DNA from: Prevotellaceae bacterium MN60
GTDB lineage: Bacteria; Bacteroidota; Bacteroidia; Bacteroidales; Bacteroidaceae
Reading direction: 5' to 3'
Assembly: GCA_900199555.1 (NCBI GenBank)
Contig: FZQZ01000002.1
Span: forward strand, 1-64,000
DNA: 64,000 nucleotides
The notes under the pieces were generated by a model. The model was given only the letters and a program-made list of their open reading frames with translations, was not told the origin of the DNA and ran no database searches. How positions within the stretch are numbered: position 1 is the first letter of the stretch; each line of letters starts with the position of its first letter. This document shows, in pieces, positions 18,972 to 27,728 of the stretch. A program made the position numbers and the translations under genes.

Positions 18972-21320
18972 TTATTTCTTATTTTTTCCAAACACTTTAC
19001 ATTTATTCACGAGTATCGGAGTTACCAGTAGGTCGGCAGCCAAAGCTGAGAGGATACCGATGATGGCCATGAGTCCGAAGTTGAGACACATGATGCAGGC
19101 CGATGAGCAGAAGCTGGCAAACACGGCAGAGGTGATGATAGATGTGATGACGATGGCTACACCCACCACACGGAAGGTGCGACGGATAGCCGTCTGATAA
19201 TTCTGGGTGCGGTCGTACTCCAGCTTAGAGTGGTTGATAAAGTGGATGGTATCATCTACCGCCATACCCAGCATCATAGGCAACAATGTGGCTGTCATCA
19301 TGTCGAGCGGAATACCCATCCATCCCATATAACCACCCACGAAGATGGCAGGCATCATGTTAGGTATCAGTCCTATCAGTCCCACACGAATGCTCTGGAA
19401 GGCTATCATCAGGATAACACCGATAATCAGGATTGAGATGACAAAGGATAACATCTGTCCTCTAACCAAATACTGCATCATGGTGACATACTGAGGGATA
19501 TTGCCCACCACCGTAATCTTGGCATGAGGGAACAGCTGTTCGGCATCGGATTGTATCACTGCCAACTCACGCTCTACCTGAGCAGAGTTGAAGTCGGAAA
19601 TCTCTACCATCAGGCGTAGACGACGATAGTCGTAGTCAACCCAGTATTCAGACTCCGTACCACCCGCATTCTCATACAGCAATATCATCTGCGCCACCTC
19701 TTCCTCAGTGTTAGGGATGCTATAGAAGGTGGTATCGCCATTGTTCAGTGTCTGGTTGAGGTCTTTCAGAATATCGAGTATCGAGGTGGTACGCTTGGTA
19801 AGGTCGTAATGGTTTACCTTCTGCTGCAACTCGTCCAGATGCTTCAGGTTGTCGGGCTCCTTGGCTTCGTCATCATTAGCAAATTCTACTATCAAGTCGT
19901 AAGAATAGAGAGAGCCCAACTCTGAGCGACCTACATCCATCACCTCTTTTACATAGTCAACATTAGTTCCCATCGTACGCTCGATATCAAAGGCTGCTTC
20001 TATCTTCCACAGGCCTATGCAGAGCAGGATGCAAATTACGAGGAACGACCAGCCTATCTTCTTCGGATTGCGCAGCACCTTATCGCTGAGTGTCACCATC
20101 GCCTTGGTCCATTTGGTGTCGCTATCCTCTGTGAAGCCTTCAACAGGACGCTTATTCTTACCAAACGACAGCAATACGGGAGTGACTATCAGTGAGGTGA
20201 GCAGTACAAACAATACGCTCATAGAACTGATGATACCCACACAGTGCATCGGGCGGATAGGAATAACCAAGAAAGAGAGCAGAGATACCAGCGTGGTGAA
20301 ACCACAGAAGAATACCGACCAACCTATCTCTTTCAGCGTTTCTACGATAGCCTTACGGCGCTCGCCATGAATGCGCATGCGTCCGCGGAAATAGGAGAAA
20401 ATGTGGATATTGTAAGCAATGGCTACGGCAAACGATAGGATGGTAGGAATCATCAATACCGTAGAATCCACATACATACCAGTGAAGCCCGCAATGCCAT
20501 AGGTGATAAACAGTCCGCCAACCACTGAGATGATTGGTGCTACCACACCACGCAGAGAGCGCGTCATGCAGAGCATCACCACCATACATATCAGTGTGGC
20601 AATCATCATCAGTCTACTCATCTCCTTACCTATATATACGGTCTTACAATGGGTGACATAAGGCATACCCGTACCTTTGGGATGCAGCGAGGCATATTGT
20701 GGTTTCTTGATGATATGCTCCACCTCCTCACCAGTAATGATGTCGGGAGCCACCGTACTCGTCTTCTTCCACACACTGTCTTTAGGAAAGGCGCGCAACT
20801 TCACCATAATCCACGAGAGGTCGCCCTTCTTGGAAATCAGTTTCTTAGCCACCTGAGGTTTGCTGTATGCTCTGGCCTTGATACTATCCATCGCTGGCGT
20901 ACCATCAGCAGGAATCTCGTCGGGTACAATCTGCTCGATGGTCATACCGTCGTCACTACCCACCATAAACTCGATATCGGTGAGCGAAGTCACCTTGTCG
21001 GCATACGAGAGACTGTCGAGCAGTTCGTTAGAGAGCTGTCGCAGAGTGGTGAGATGCTCCTGCGTAAAATGGTTGTCACATTGCGTAAGCACACCCACAT
21101 AGTAGTCGTTGCCAAAGTGCGACTTAAACTCTTCGGTCTTTACCAGCATGGGGTCGTCTTCGATGAAATAGTCATCAAAAGATGTCTCCTTCACCATGCG
21201 TTTCATACCTACTACCGACAAAACAATCACGAGTGTGAAAGCGCCGAGTGTCCACCAGCGTACTTTCAGCAGTTGTTCGGCAAACTTTCCAAACAACTCA
21301 TTAATCCTTTCAATCTTCAT
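18972..21320 (-). CDS. MMPL/RND-family transporter
   Basis: Inner-membrane exporter of 782 aa with two repeated halves. Each half has one N-terminal helix, a large periplasmic domain and a five-helix bundle, about 12 membrane helices in all (for example LMMIATLICMVVMLCMT and the GGYMGWMGIPLDMMTATLLPMMLGMAVDDTIHF region, where the Asp pair is typical of proton-coupled MMPL proteins). It is closer to the hopanoid/lipid-exporter (HpnN-like) branch than to drug-efflux AcrB because no MFP or TolC gene accompanies it. It lies between the TetR gene and the lipoprotein-sorting-like gene in one leftward operon. Confidence 0.85.
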   Translation of the reverse strand: MKIERINELFGKFAEQLLKVRWWTLGAFTLVIVLSVVGMKRMVKETSFDDYFIEDDPMLVKTEEFKSHFGNDYYVGVLTQCDNHFTQEHLTTLRQLSNELLDSLSYADKVTSLTDIEFMVGSDDGMTIEQIVPDEIPADGTPAMDSIKARAYSKPQVAKKLISKKGDLSWIMVKLRAFPKDSVWKKTSTVAPDIITGEEVEHIIKKPQYASLHPKGTGMPYVTHCKTVYIGKEMSRLMMIATLICMVVMLCMTRSLRGVVAPIISVVGGLFITYGIAGFTGMYVDSTVLMIPTILSFAVAIAYNIHIFSYFRGRMRIHGERRKAIVETLKEIGWSVFFCGFTTLVSLLSFLVIPIRPMHCVGIISSMSVLFVLLTSLIVTPVLLSFGKNKRPVEGFTEDSDTKWTKAMVTLSDKVLRNPKKIGWSFLVICILLCIGLWKIEAAFDIERTMGTNVDYVKEVMDVGRSELGSLYSYDLIVEFANDDEAKEPDNLKHLDELQQKVNHYDLTKRTTSILDILKDLNQTLNNGDTTFYSIPNTEEEVAQMILLYENAGGTESEYWVDYDYRRLRLMVEISDFNSAQVERELAVIQSDAEQLFPHAKITVVGNIPQYVTMMQYLVRGQMLSFVISILIIGVILMIAFQSIRVGLIGLIPNMMPAIFVGGYMGWMGIPLDMMTATLLPMMLGMAVDDTIHFINHSKLEYDRTQNYQTAIRRTFRVVGVAIVITSIITSAVFASFCSSACIMCLNFGLMAIIGILSALAADLLVTPILVNKCKVFGKNKK

Positions 21321-21359
21321 TTCTTTTCAATTATTAATATTCAGTGTTTGCGTTTTCTT

Positions 21360-21986
21360 TCAATGCTTATTCATCACCGCCCTCCATCCGGCAAACTCAA
21401 ACTGGATATAGTCTTCTATGGCATTCTTCAACTCCTGCGGATCTAGCTGATGCTTAATCACTTCCGAGATAAAGTTGAACATCCATACCAGATGAATATG
21501 ATAGGTAAACGTGGTGTGAATGGCGCAATAGTTGGGATAGCGACTCTTAAACACATTCATAAACTGCAATACCTGTTGCGTACACCGCTCAGTATATTCG
21601 TCGATAAATGTTTCGAGCGAAGAACCTTGTGCCTGATACAAGATGAGTTTCAGTTCGTCGCGATAGTTGCTTATCAGTCGCATATAAGATTGTACATGCT
21701 CTATCAGCAACTCGTCGCTCTCCCCACTGGCATAGCGTCGGAACTGCTCCTGATCGCGCAGGTCGTGATGTTCAAGCATCATCTTTTCCAGCTCCATCAT
21801 CAGGGGCATCACGATATGACGAAACAGTTCGTCTTTACTGACAAAATAGTTATAGAGATTACTAACGCCAATACCTGCTCCTTTGGCAATATCGCGCATA
21901 GAAGTTTTAGAGAATCCTTTCTTGAGAAATATTCTCTTGGCTACGATAATAATCTGTTCGCGCGTGTATTCTTTTTTTATTTGCAT
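21360..21986 (-). CDS. TetR/AcrR-family transcriptional regulator
   Basis: DNA-binding regulator of 208 aa. The N-terminal helix-turn-helix is clear (AKRIFLKKGFSKTSMRDIAK then GVSNLYNYFVSKDELF, residues about 13-50). The C-terminal ligand domain has no recognised signature. It is the first gene of the operon that encodes the RND exporter, so it probably represses the operon and responds to a pump substrate. The leader between its promoter (22126) and ATG contains a strong terminator-like hairpin. Confidence 0.9.
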   Translation of the reverse strand: MQIKKEYTREQIIIVAKRIFLKKGFSKTSMRDIAKGAGIGVSNLYNYFVSKDELFRHIVMPLMMELEKMMLEHHDLRDQEQFRRYASGESDELLIEHVQSYMRLISNYRDELKLILYQAQGSSLETFIDEYTERCTQQVLQFMNVFKSRYPNYCAIHTTFTYHIHLVWMFNFISEVIKHQLDPQELKNAIEDYIQFEFAGWRAVMNKH

Positions 21987-22027
21987 AATGTATTATTTAA
22001 AAACGAACAATATTCCAATTTGTTCAG

Positions 22028-22064
22028 AAAAAAAAGAGGACCTGTACTTACACAGGTCCTCTTT
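22028..22064 (-). terminator. Terminator-like hairpin in the tetR leader (possible attenuator)
   Basis: Minus-strand arms of 13 bp (AAAGAGGACCTGT, 22052-22064, and its complement, 22033-22045) with a 6-nt loop, followed by a run of eight U. It sits about 45 nt before the tetR ATG and after the predicted promoter, so transcripts must pass it to reach the exporter genes. Confidence 0.65.
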
Positions 22065-22125
22065 ACTGAACGTTTTATATTATGTATTATACTGTTCCGT
22101 GTCATGTTTTAATTAATTTTCACGC

Positions 22126-22158
22126 TGCAAAGGTACGGAGTAATTTTGTCACATACAA
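22126..22158 (-). promoter_or_regulatory. Promoter of the tetR/RND operon
   Basis: Minus strand TTG (22156-22158), 22 nt, then TACCTTTG (22126-22133). The predicted leader is about 135 nt. Confidence 0.55.
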
Positions 22159-22332
22159 TACCTAAAAATTATTATTTTCCGCAATACCCATTTATTGCTA
22201 ATCGCGAGTAAGTAGAAGCGCAGGACAGGGAGATAACAAAACACCTCTTTTTGAGTATTGCGCCCGTGAGATTATTTACGTAATTTTGCACCCTGAAATT
22301 TTTACATTCATTCAACAAAAAACAGTAAAACT

Positions 22333-22884
22333 ATGAAGAAAATGAATTATTGGGGAATGGCAGGTTTCACCATTCTGTATGCCGTTACCGTTATTGCTAC
22401 AGCGTTCTTAGGCTTCTTGGCTCCATCAGCCTGGGTACTCTTTCCAATTATTGCAGCACTACTGGCTGCCTTCTCTTATTATTGGATTGCCAGCAGATGG
22501 CAGAAGTTTGGTGTTGCCACCCTACTCTCTCTGGTGCTTGCCCTCATACTGCTGGCTATGGGCGAATTTGAATGGCAGGAATCACTGTTGATGATGGCTA
22601 CAGGTATCGCCTCTGATGTAGTACGCCAATTCGTGGGCAACACCACGCAAAAGGGCATGACGCTGGCTTATCCTCTTTTACCCGTAGGTATCATCGCATG
22701 GACGCTGCCTTTGTGGACACGCACCCAATGGTATTACGACGGAGCTGCAGAAGAGTTGGGCGTAGACTATGCCAAAGGGTTGATGGTGTATGCCAGTCCT
22801 TGGTGCTTACTCCTTATTATATGTACCATACTTATTAGCGGATGGGTGGGCATCCAGTTTGCCTCTAAAATTATTAAGGAATAG
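22333..22884 (+). CDS. Integral membrane protein, probable ECF transporter S component (MptD/Trep_Strep type)
   Basis: Very hydrophobic protein of 183 aa with five or six membrane helices (for example TILYAVTVIATAFLGFLAP, ATLLSLVLALILLAMG and LLLIICTILISGWVGIQF). Size, helix layout and the ending WVGIQFASKIIKE resemble the Trep_Strep (MptD) group of putative substrate-binding subunits of energy-coupling-factor vitamin/metal transporters. No EcfA or EcfT gene is nearby, so it would use a shared module encoded elsewhere. It stands alone, with a small hairpin (22890-22912) after the stop. Family call is by pattern only; substrate unknown. Confidence 0.55.
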   Translation: MKKMNYWGMAGFTILYAVTVIATAFLGFLAPSAWVLFPIIAALLAAFSYYWIASRWQKFGVATLLSLVLALILLAMGEFEWQESLLMMATGIASDVVRQFVGNTTQKGMTLAYPLLPVGIIAWTLPLWTRTQWYYDGAAEELGVDYAKGLMVYASPWCLLLIICTILISGWVGIQFASKIIKE

Positions 22885-22889
22885 GCGCA

Positions 22890-22912
22890 TTTCCCCTGTT
22901 TTTCAGGGGAAA
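22890..22912. terminator. Short hairpin after the S-component gene
   Basis: Perfect 9-bp arms TTTCCCCTG and CAGGGGAAA with a T5 loop, 6 nt after the stop. There is no downstream T-run, so it would be a weak terminator. Confidence 0.45.
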
Positions 22913-23025
22913 AGATGGGTTATACAGAATAATATTCTATGAAGAGCGATAAAAATAGGCAGTTTTAGAAATATCGTTTATATAAAACATGTCACACAGT
23001 GTTATCTTCTGAATATCAAAAGAAA

Positions 23026-23057
23026 TTTGGTGGATAATTCTAAACGCCGTACCTTTG
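23026..23057 (+). promoter_or_regulatory. Promoter of metY
   Basis: TTTG (23026-23029), 20 nt, TACCTTTG (23050-23057). The leader of about 90 nt has a weak AGAGG/CCTCT hairpin (about 23079-23102). No SAM riboswitch pattern was recognised. Confidence 0.75.
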
Positions 23058-23152
23058 CAGTGTCAAAAACATCAAGGAAGAGGCCACACACAGAAGACCT
23101 CTCACCTGTCAGTAAAAACATTATTCATTAAATATAAAGAAAGGATAAGATT

Positions 23153-24445
23153 ATGGCACAAGACAAGAACTATCGCTTTGAGACACTGCAACTGCACGTA
23201 GGACAAGAACAGGCTGACCCCGCAACCGACGCTCGTGCGGTGCCCATCTACCAGACCACCTCATACGTATTCCGCAACTCCCAGCATGCTGCCGACCGTT
23301 TCGGTCTGCGCGATGCTGGTAATATATATGGAAGACTCACTAATTCTACACAGGGCGTATTCGAAGATCGCGTGGCTGCACTCGAAGGTGGTGTAGCAGG
23401 ATTGGCAGTAGCTTCGGGTGCTGCTGCCATCACCTACGCCTTGCAGAATATCGTACAGGCTGGCGACCATATCGTTGCTGCCGACAACCTGTATGGTGGT
23501 TCCTATAATTTGATTACCCATACCTTAGCCACTCAGGGCATCACCAATACCATTATCAACGTTAACGACCTCGCTGCCCTGGAGGCCGCTATCCAACCCA
23601 ACACAAAAGTTATATATGCCGAGACCTTTGGCAACCCTAACTCGGACGTGCTCGACTTGGAAGGTGTAGCAGCCATAGCCCATCAACATGGTATACCGTT
23701 CATCGTTGACAACACCTTCGGCACGCCCTACCTGATTCGCCCTCTGGAGCATGGTGCAGACATTGTCGTTCACTCTGCCACCAAGTTCCTCGGCGGTCAT
23801 GGTACCTCGTTGGGTGGCGTCATCGTTGACGGTGGTAAGTTTGATTGGAAAAAGAATGCCGACAAGTTCCCTACCCTTGCTAAGCCAGACCCATCATATC
23901 ATGGTATCGTGTTTGCCGACGCAGTAGGTGCTGCAGCTTATGTCACCCGCATTCGTGCCGTGTTATTGCGCGATACTGGTGCTGCCATCTCACCCTTCAA
24001 TGCCTTCATCCTGCTACAGGGTGTAGAGACGCTGAGCCTGCGTGTAGAGCGCCATGTAGAGAATGCGCTGAAGGTGGTAGATTTCCTCAGCAAGCATCCC
24101 AAGGTAGCTAAGGTCAACCACCCTGCCCTTCCCAGCCATCACGACCACCAGCTCTATCAGAAGTATTTCCCCAATGGTGGTGCTAGCATCTTCACCTTTG
24201 AGATTAAGGGTGGACAGGAAGAAGCTTGGAAGTTTATCGATGCCCTGCAAATCTTCTCTCTGTTGGCTAATGTGGCTGATGTAAAGAGTCTGGTGATTCA
24301 CCCCTACACCACCACCCACTCACAGCTCTCACCAGAGGAGTTGGCTGAGCAGCATATTACGCCTGCCACCGTGCGCCTCAGCATCGGTACGGAGCATATC
24401 GACGACATCATCGACGACCTGAAACAAGCATTAGATAAGATTTAA
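23153..24445 (+). CDS. metY: O-acetylhomoserine sulfhydrylase (aminocarboxypropyltransferase)
   Basis: PLP enzyme of the Cys/Met metabolism family that makes homocysteine from O-acetylhomoserine and sulfide. The 430 aa fit MetY, which is longer than MetB/MetC. Landmarks are the start FETLQLHVGQEQADPATDARAVPIYQTTSYVF-type region, the PLP-phosphate segment ASGAAAITYA and the Schiff-base lysine Lys211 in HSATKFLGGHG. It is monocistronic, with its own promoter and a strong terminator at 24474-24507. With thrA (homoserine) and cysK, this window covers much of sulfur amino-acid synthesis. Confidence 0.95.
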   Translation: MAQDKNYRFETLQLHVGQEQADPATDARAVPIYQTTSYVFRNSQHAADRFGLRDAGNIYGRLTNSTQGVFEDRVAALEGGVAGLAVASGAAAITYALQNIVQAGDHIVAADNLYGGSYNLITHTLATQGITNTIINVNDLAALEAAIQPNTKVIYAETFGNPNSDVLDLEGVAAIAHQHGIPFIVDNTFGTPYLIRPLEHGADIVVHSATKFLGGHGTSLGGVIVDGGKFDWKKNADKFPTLAKPDPSYHGIVFADAVGAAAYVTRIRAVLLRDTGAAISPFNAFILLQGVETLSLRVERHVENALKVVDFLSKHPKVAKVNHPALPSHHDHQLYQKYFPNGGASIFTFEIKGGQEEAWKFIDALQIFSLLANVADVKSLVIHPYTTTHSQLSPEELAEQHITPATVRLSIGTEHIDDIIDDLKQALDKI

Positions 24446-24473
24446 CCACACAAAAACAAAAATATACTATTCT

Positions 24474-24507
24474 AATCTGCCAAATCTCTCCAAAGATTTG
24501 GCAGATT
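24474..24507 (+). terminator. Terminator of metY
   Basis: Perfect 14-bp arms AATCTGCCAAATCT (24474-24487) and AGATTTGGCAGATT (24494-24507) followed by a T-rich stretch. The right arm also carries the -33 element (TTTG, 24497-24500) of the next gene, so terminator and promoter overlap. Confidence 0.8.
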
Positions 24508-24528
24508 GCATTATTTTTCGTACCTTCG
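24497..24528 (+). promoter_or_regulatory. Promoter of the response-regulator gene
   Basis: TTTG (24497-24500), 20 nt, TACCTTCG (24521-24528), one base off the TAnnTTTG consensus. It is embedded in the metY terminator stem. The predicted 5' UTR is about 18 nt. Confidence 0.55.
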
Positions 24529-24549
24529 CCCCCACAAAAACCAACACGT

Positions 24550-25191
24550 ATGAGAAGATATATCATTGCAGACAATCAGGAACTGACGCGTTTTGCACTA
24601 GAAAGCCTGCTTCAGAACGATGAAGATAAAAAGGTGACTAAGGCATTCGACAAAGCAGGACTTGTGGCTCAACTCAAAGAGGACAAGAACGCTGTGGTGC
24701 TGCTTGATTTTAGATTGTATGACTTTACCGACGAGGAGCAGCTTCTGATTATAGCAGAGCGTTTTCCTGAATCACAATGGGTGCTTATCAGCGATGATCT
24801 CACTCCCCAGTTTGTGCGCCGGGTGGCATACACCTCTCATCAGTTTAGCATCGTCTATAAAGACGGTCCTATGAGTGAGATTCGTGAAGCGCTACAGGCT
24901 ACTCAGCGCAATAGTCGCTATCTTAGTCAGCGTGCGCTCGACACGATTATCAGTCAGCAACAGGAAGAAGAGAAGCCCGACCTGCTGACCAATACCGAGA
25001 TAGAGATAGTGAAAGCGATAGCACAAGGAAAGACCACCAAAGAGATTGCTGCCGAACGCTTCTCTAGCATACATACGGTTACCACTCACCGCAAGAACAT
25101 CTTCCGCAAGCTGAAGGTGAACACGGCCCACGAGGTCATCAAATATGCGCTACGTGCTGGACTTGTAGATTCATCTGAATTCTATATATAA
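24550..25191 (+). CDS. LuxR/NarL-type response regulator
   Basis: Cytosolic regulator of 213 aa with an N-terminal receiver-like domain (acidic pocket DNQE near residues 8-11, candidate phospho-Asp in VVLLDFRLYD at about residue 54) and a C-terminal LuxR helix-turn-helix (LTNTEIEIVKAIAQGKTTKEIA, HTVTTHRKNIFRKL, residues about 145-200). No histidine kinase gene is adjacent. The gene ends 10 nt before a Cys/His-rich exported peptide gene and a TonB receptor gene, so it probably controls them. Confidence 0.85.
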   Translation: MRRYIIADNQELTRFALESLLQNDEDKKVTKAFDKAGLVAQLKEDKNAVVLLDFRLYDFTDEEQLLIIAERFPESQWVLISDDLTPQFVRRVAYTSHQFSIVYKDGPMSEIREALQATQRNSRYLSQRALDTIISQQQEEEKPDLLTNTEIEIVKAIAQGKTTKEIAAERFSSIHTVTTHRKNIFRKLKVNTAHEVIKYALRAGLVDSSEFYI

Positions 25192-25201
25192 AGAGTTTTT
25201 A

Positions 25202-25528
25202 ATGAGAAAGATACTGACGCTGTTACTTGCCATCTATGTACTGGTTGCCGTCGTGATGCCCTGTCATTGCGACGAGAAGAACCACGACCATATCGCCAGT
25301 CAGACGGAGCAGACAGTAGCACAAGGTCAGGAGCATGGCGACGACAACGGGTTTGAGTTGTGCACTCCTTTCTGCTCATGCACCAGTCTGCATAGTGTCA
25401 GCTACTTCTCTAGTCCACAGATAGACCCTCAGCCTATGTCACAGGCTGTGAACAAGCGTCATTTTATCTACCTGATGCGTAGAGCTCATGCGTTTGTTCG
25501 CCAAGAGAATGCGCCTCCAGAAGCATAG
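25202..25528 (+). CDS. Small exported Cys/His-rich protein (DUF6660-like)
   Basis: 108-aa protein with a signal peptide or membrane anchor (MRKILTLLLAIYVLVAVVMP), then a His/Cys/Asp-rich middle (CHCDEKNHDH, EHGDD, CTPFCSC). The CTPFCSC motif and the place just before a TonB receptor gene resemble the small DUF6660-type proteins linked to metal uptake in Bacteroidota. The Cys and His residues could bind copper, zinc or another soft metal. It lies 10 nt after the response-regulator gene and 87 nt before the receptor gene. Function is inferred from composition and context only. Confidence 0.6.
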   Translation: MRKILTLLLAIYVLVAVVMPCHCDEKNHDHIASQTEQTVAQGQEHGDDNGFELCTPFCSCTSLHSVSYFSSPQIDPQPMSQAVNKRHFIYLMRRAHAFVRQENAPPEA

Positions 25529-25615
25529 CCTCAACACCTATATATTTTATTGAATAAGAACACGTGGATACCATTATTCGCGTGGCTATGTTTCACATTA
25601 TTACAAAAATAACAC

Positions 25616-27580
25616 ATGACATTTAAGACGATATTGCTTGCTGCATGCATGGCAAGCGCTACTTCTGTATATGCACAAACAGAAGAACCAGAAGATACGA
25701 TATATGAAAAGGAGGCTGGAGAACTGAACGAGGTGGTAGTATCTACGCGTGGGACCCGCACCATACGTCGCCTGCCCACCCGTGTAGAGTTGCTGTCGGG
25801 CGAAGAGATTGAAGAGAAAGGAGTGATGCGCCCCAGCGACATCAGGATTATGCTCAGCGAGACTACGGGTATTATGACGCAACAGACCTCAGCCACATCG
25901 GGCAACTCGCTTATCCGTATTCAAGGACTCGACGGACGCTACACGCAGATTCTGAAAGACGGAATGCCTGCATTTCCCGGAGCAGCCAGTGGACTGGGAC
26001 TACTACAGACGCCACCCCTCGACCTGCGCCAAGTGGAGGTTATCAAGGGCTCATCGTCCACACTATATGGTGGTGGAGCTATTGCCGGACTCATCAATCT
26101 GATTTCTAAGACGCCTGGCAATCAGCGCGAGCTCACCTTCCAAGTAAATGGTACCACAGCAGGCGGACTGGACCTCAGCGGATTCTATGCTGAGAGATAT
26201 GGCAAGGTGGGACTCACCGTTTTCACCACCTATAACACCAGTCGTGCTTACGACCCAGCGGATATCGACTTCTCAGCCATTCCGCAATACAAGCGCTGGA
26301 ATATTACGCCTCGCCTCTTTCTATATCTCTCGCCCAACACCTACGGCAACATCGGCATACAGAGCATGTATGAGAATCGTCTGGGTGGCGATATGCACTA
26401 TATCCAAGGCAGTACCGACAGCGAGCACGCTTATTTTGAGCGCAACAAGACGCAAAGACACTCTCTGCAGCTCAACTTCAACCACCTGCCGAATGCCGAC
26501 AACAGGTGGAACCTCAAGGCGAGTGCCACCTATTATAATCGCGACATCACCCTGCCCAACTATACCTTTAGTGGTACACAGTGGACCTCGTTCAGCGAAC
26601 TCTCCTACGCTCATTCTGCCGACAACATTGAATGGGTAGGAGGACTGAACCTGTGGACAGACCGCTTCGACGAGCACCATGCTGCCAACCAAGAGCGAGA
26701 CTATACGCAGACTACGCTGGGAGCTTTTGTACAGACCGACATCGACCTTACCTCATGGCTGGCGATGGAGGCAGGCTTGCGCACCGACTACGTATCAGAC
26801 TATGGTACAGCCGTATTGCCTCGCCTCTCGTTCTTGTTTAAGCCTACCGACAAGTTGAGTTCACGACTGGGAGGAGGTCTCGGCTATAAGCAGCCCACCC
26901 TCTTTACCGAGGAGAGTGAGCGCATAGCCTATCAGGGCGTGCTGGCAATAGATAAGGACCACAACCAACTGGAGCGCAGCTGGGGAGCTAACTGGGACGT
27001 AAACTATACCACTGGCCTGTTCAACGACCAGGTTAGTTGCTCCATTAACCAGCTCTTCTTCTATACCCGTCTCAGTCATCCGCTACTCATGAAGCCCACT
27101 GCCGATGGCTATTATCAGATGCGAAACATTGGTGGACATATCGATACACGCGGATGGGAGACCAACCTGAAGTTCGGGTGGAGAAACTTTCATTATTATT
27201 TCGGTTACACCTATACCTATACGCGCGTAGAAGAGAATGGAGTACATCGCGAGAATCCGCTAACCCCTCGTCATCGCCTCAACAATGTGTTGATGTACGA
27301 AGAGGAAGACTCGTGGAAGGTAGGACTAGAGGCCTACTACTATAGTCCTCAACAGTTGAGCGACGGAACCCAAGGACGCTCCTATTGGCTCTGCGGACTG
27401 ATGGTGGAGAAAATATGGAAGCATATCTCCTTATACATTAATTTTGAGAACTTTACCGACCGCAGGCAGACACGTTTCGACAGCATCTATACGGGTTCGC
27501 GCACTGCCCCGGAGTGGCGTGACATCTACGCTCCGCTGGATGGTTTCGTCACCAATGCCGGTATCAAGATACGCATCTAA
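25616..27580 (+). CDS. TonB-dependent outer-membrane receptor (probable metal uptake)
   Basis: Classic TonB receptor of 654 aa, not SusC type (no carboxypeptidase-like domain, no SusD partner). It has a signal peptide (MTFKTILLAACMASATSVYA), a TonB box-like ELNEVVVSTRGTRTIRRLP, a plug (about 40-160, with IRIQGLDGRYTQILKDGMP and VEVIKGSSSTLYGGGAIAGLINLISK), then a 22-strand barrel ending in TNAGIKIRI. The Cys/His-rich gene upstream suggests a metal or metal chelate, but haem or cobalamin cannot be excluded. Confidence 0.88.
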   Translation: MTFKTILLAACMASATSVYAQTEEPEDTIYEKEAGELNEVVVSTRGTRTIRRLPTRVELLSGEEIEEKGVMRPSDIRIMLSETTGIMTQQTSATSGNSLIRIQGLDGRYTQILKDGMPAFPGAASGLGLLQTPPLDLRQVEVIKGSSSTLYGGGAIAGLINLISKTPGNQRELTFQVNGTTAGGLDLSGFYAERYGKVGLTVFTTYNTSRAYDPADIDFSAIPQYKRWNITPRLFLYLSPNTYGNIGIQSMYENRLGGDMHYIQGSTDSEHAYFERNKTQRHSLQLNFNHLPNADNRWNLKASATYYNRDITLPNYTFSGTQWTSFSELSYAHSADNIEWVGGLNLWTDRFDEHHAANQERDYTQTTLGAFVQTDIDLTSWLAMEAGLRTDYVSDYGTAVLPRLSFLFKPTDKLSSRLGGGLGYKQPTLFTEESERIAYQGVLAIDKDHNQLERSWGANWDVNYTTGLFNDQVSCSINQLFFYTRLSHPLLMKPTADGYYQMRNIGGHIDTRGWETNLKFGWRNFHYYFGYTYTYTRVEENGVHRENPLTPRHRLNNVLMYEEEDSWKVGLEAYYYSPQQLSDGTQGRSYWLCGLMVEKIWKHISLYINFENFTDRRQTRFDSIYTGSRTAPEWRDIYAPLDGFVTNAGIKIRI

Positions 27581-27631
27581 TTCAGGGGGGCATACCAAAC
27601 GTATGGTATATAAAATGCCATATAGTAGCTA

Positions 27632-27662
27632 TTGGTAGATTGCGAAAAACACCGTAACTTTG
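27632..27662 (+). promoter_or_regulatory. Promoter of cysK
   Basis: TTG (27632-27634), 20 nt, TAACTTTG (27655-27662). The 5' UTR is about 60 nt. Just upstream an ATACCA/TGGTAT palindrome lies at 27594-27608. Confidence 0.7.
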
Positions 27663-27728
27663 CACCGTGATTCAGAACCAACACAGATTTTGATATAAAA
27701 TATAGTAATAACAAAAAAGGATAAGATT

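Larger units (their letters stand above)
21987..22332. other. Divergent intergenic region with a hairpin leader for tetR
   Basis: Holds the tetR promoter (22126-22158, minus) and the terminator-like hairpin (22028-22064, minus). On the plus side a TAATTTTG word at about 22268-22290, before the membrane-protein gene, is a weak -7 candidate. No ORF of more than 45 codons is credible. A 42-codon frame on the minus strand starting at an ATG at about 22101 runs through the hairpin and overlaps the tetR start; I note it but do not call it. Confidence 0.5.

Noticed and set aside
22065..22103. 42-codon leader frame before tetR as a gene
   Set aside because: No ribosome-binding site and low-complexity product; kept only as a remark in the attenuator discussion.
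23058..23152. SAM riboswitch or T-box before metY
   Set aside because: The leader is short and lacks the conserved stems; only a weak 5-7 bp hairpin is visible.
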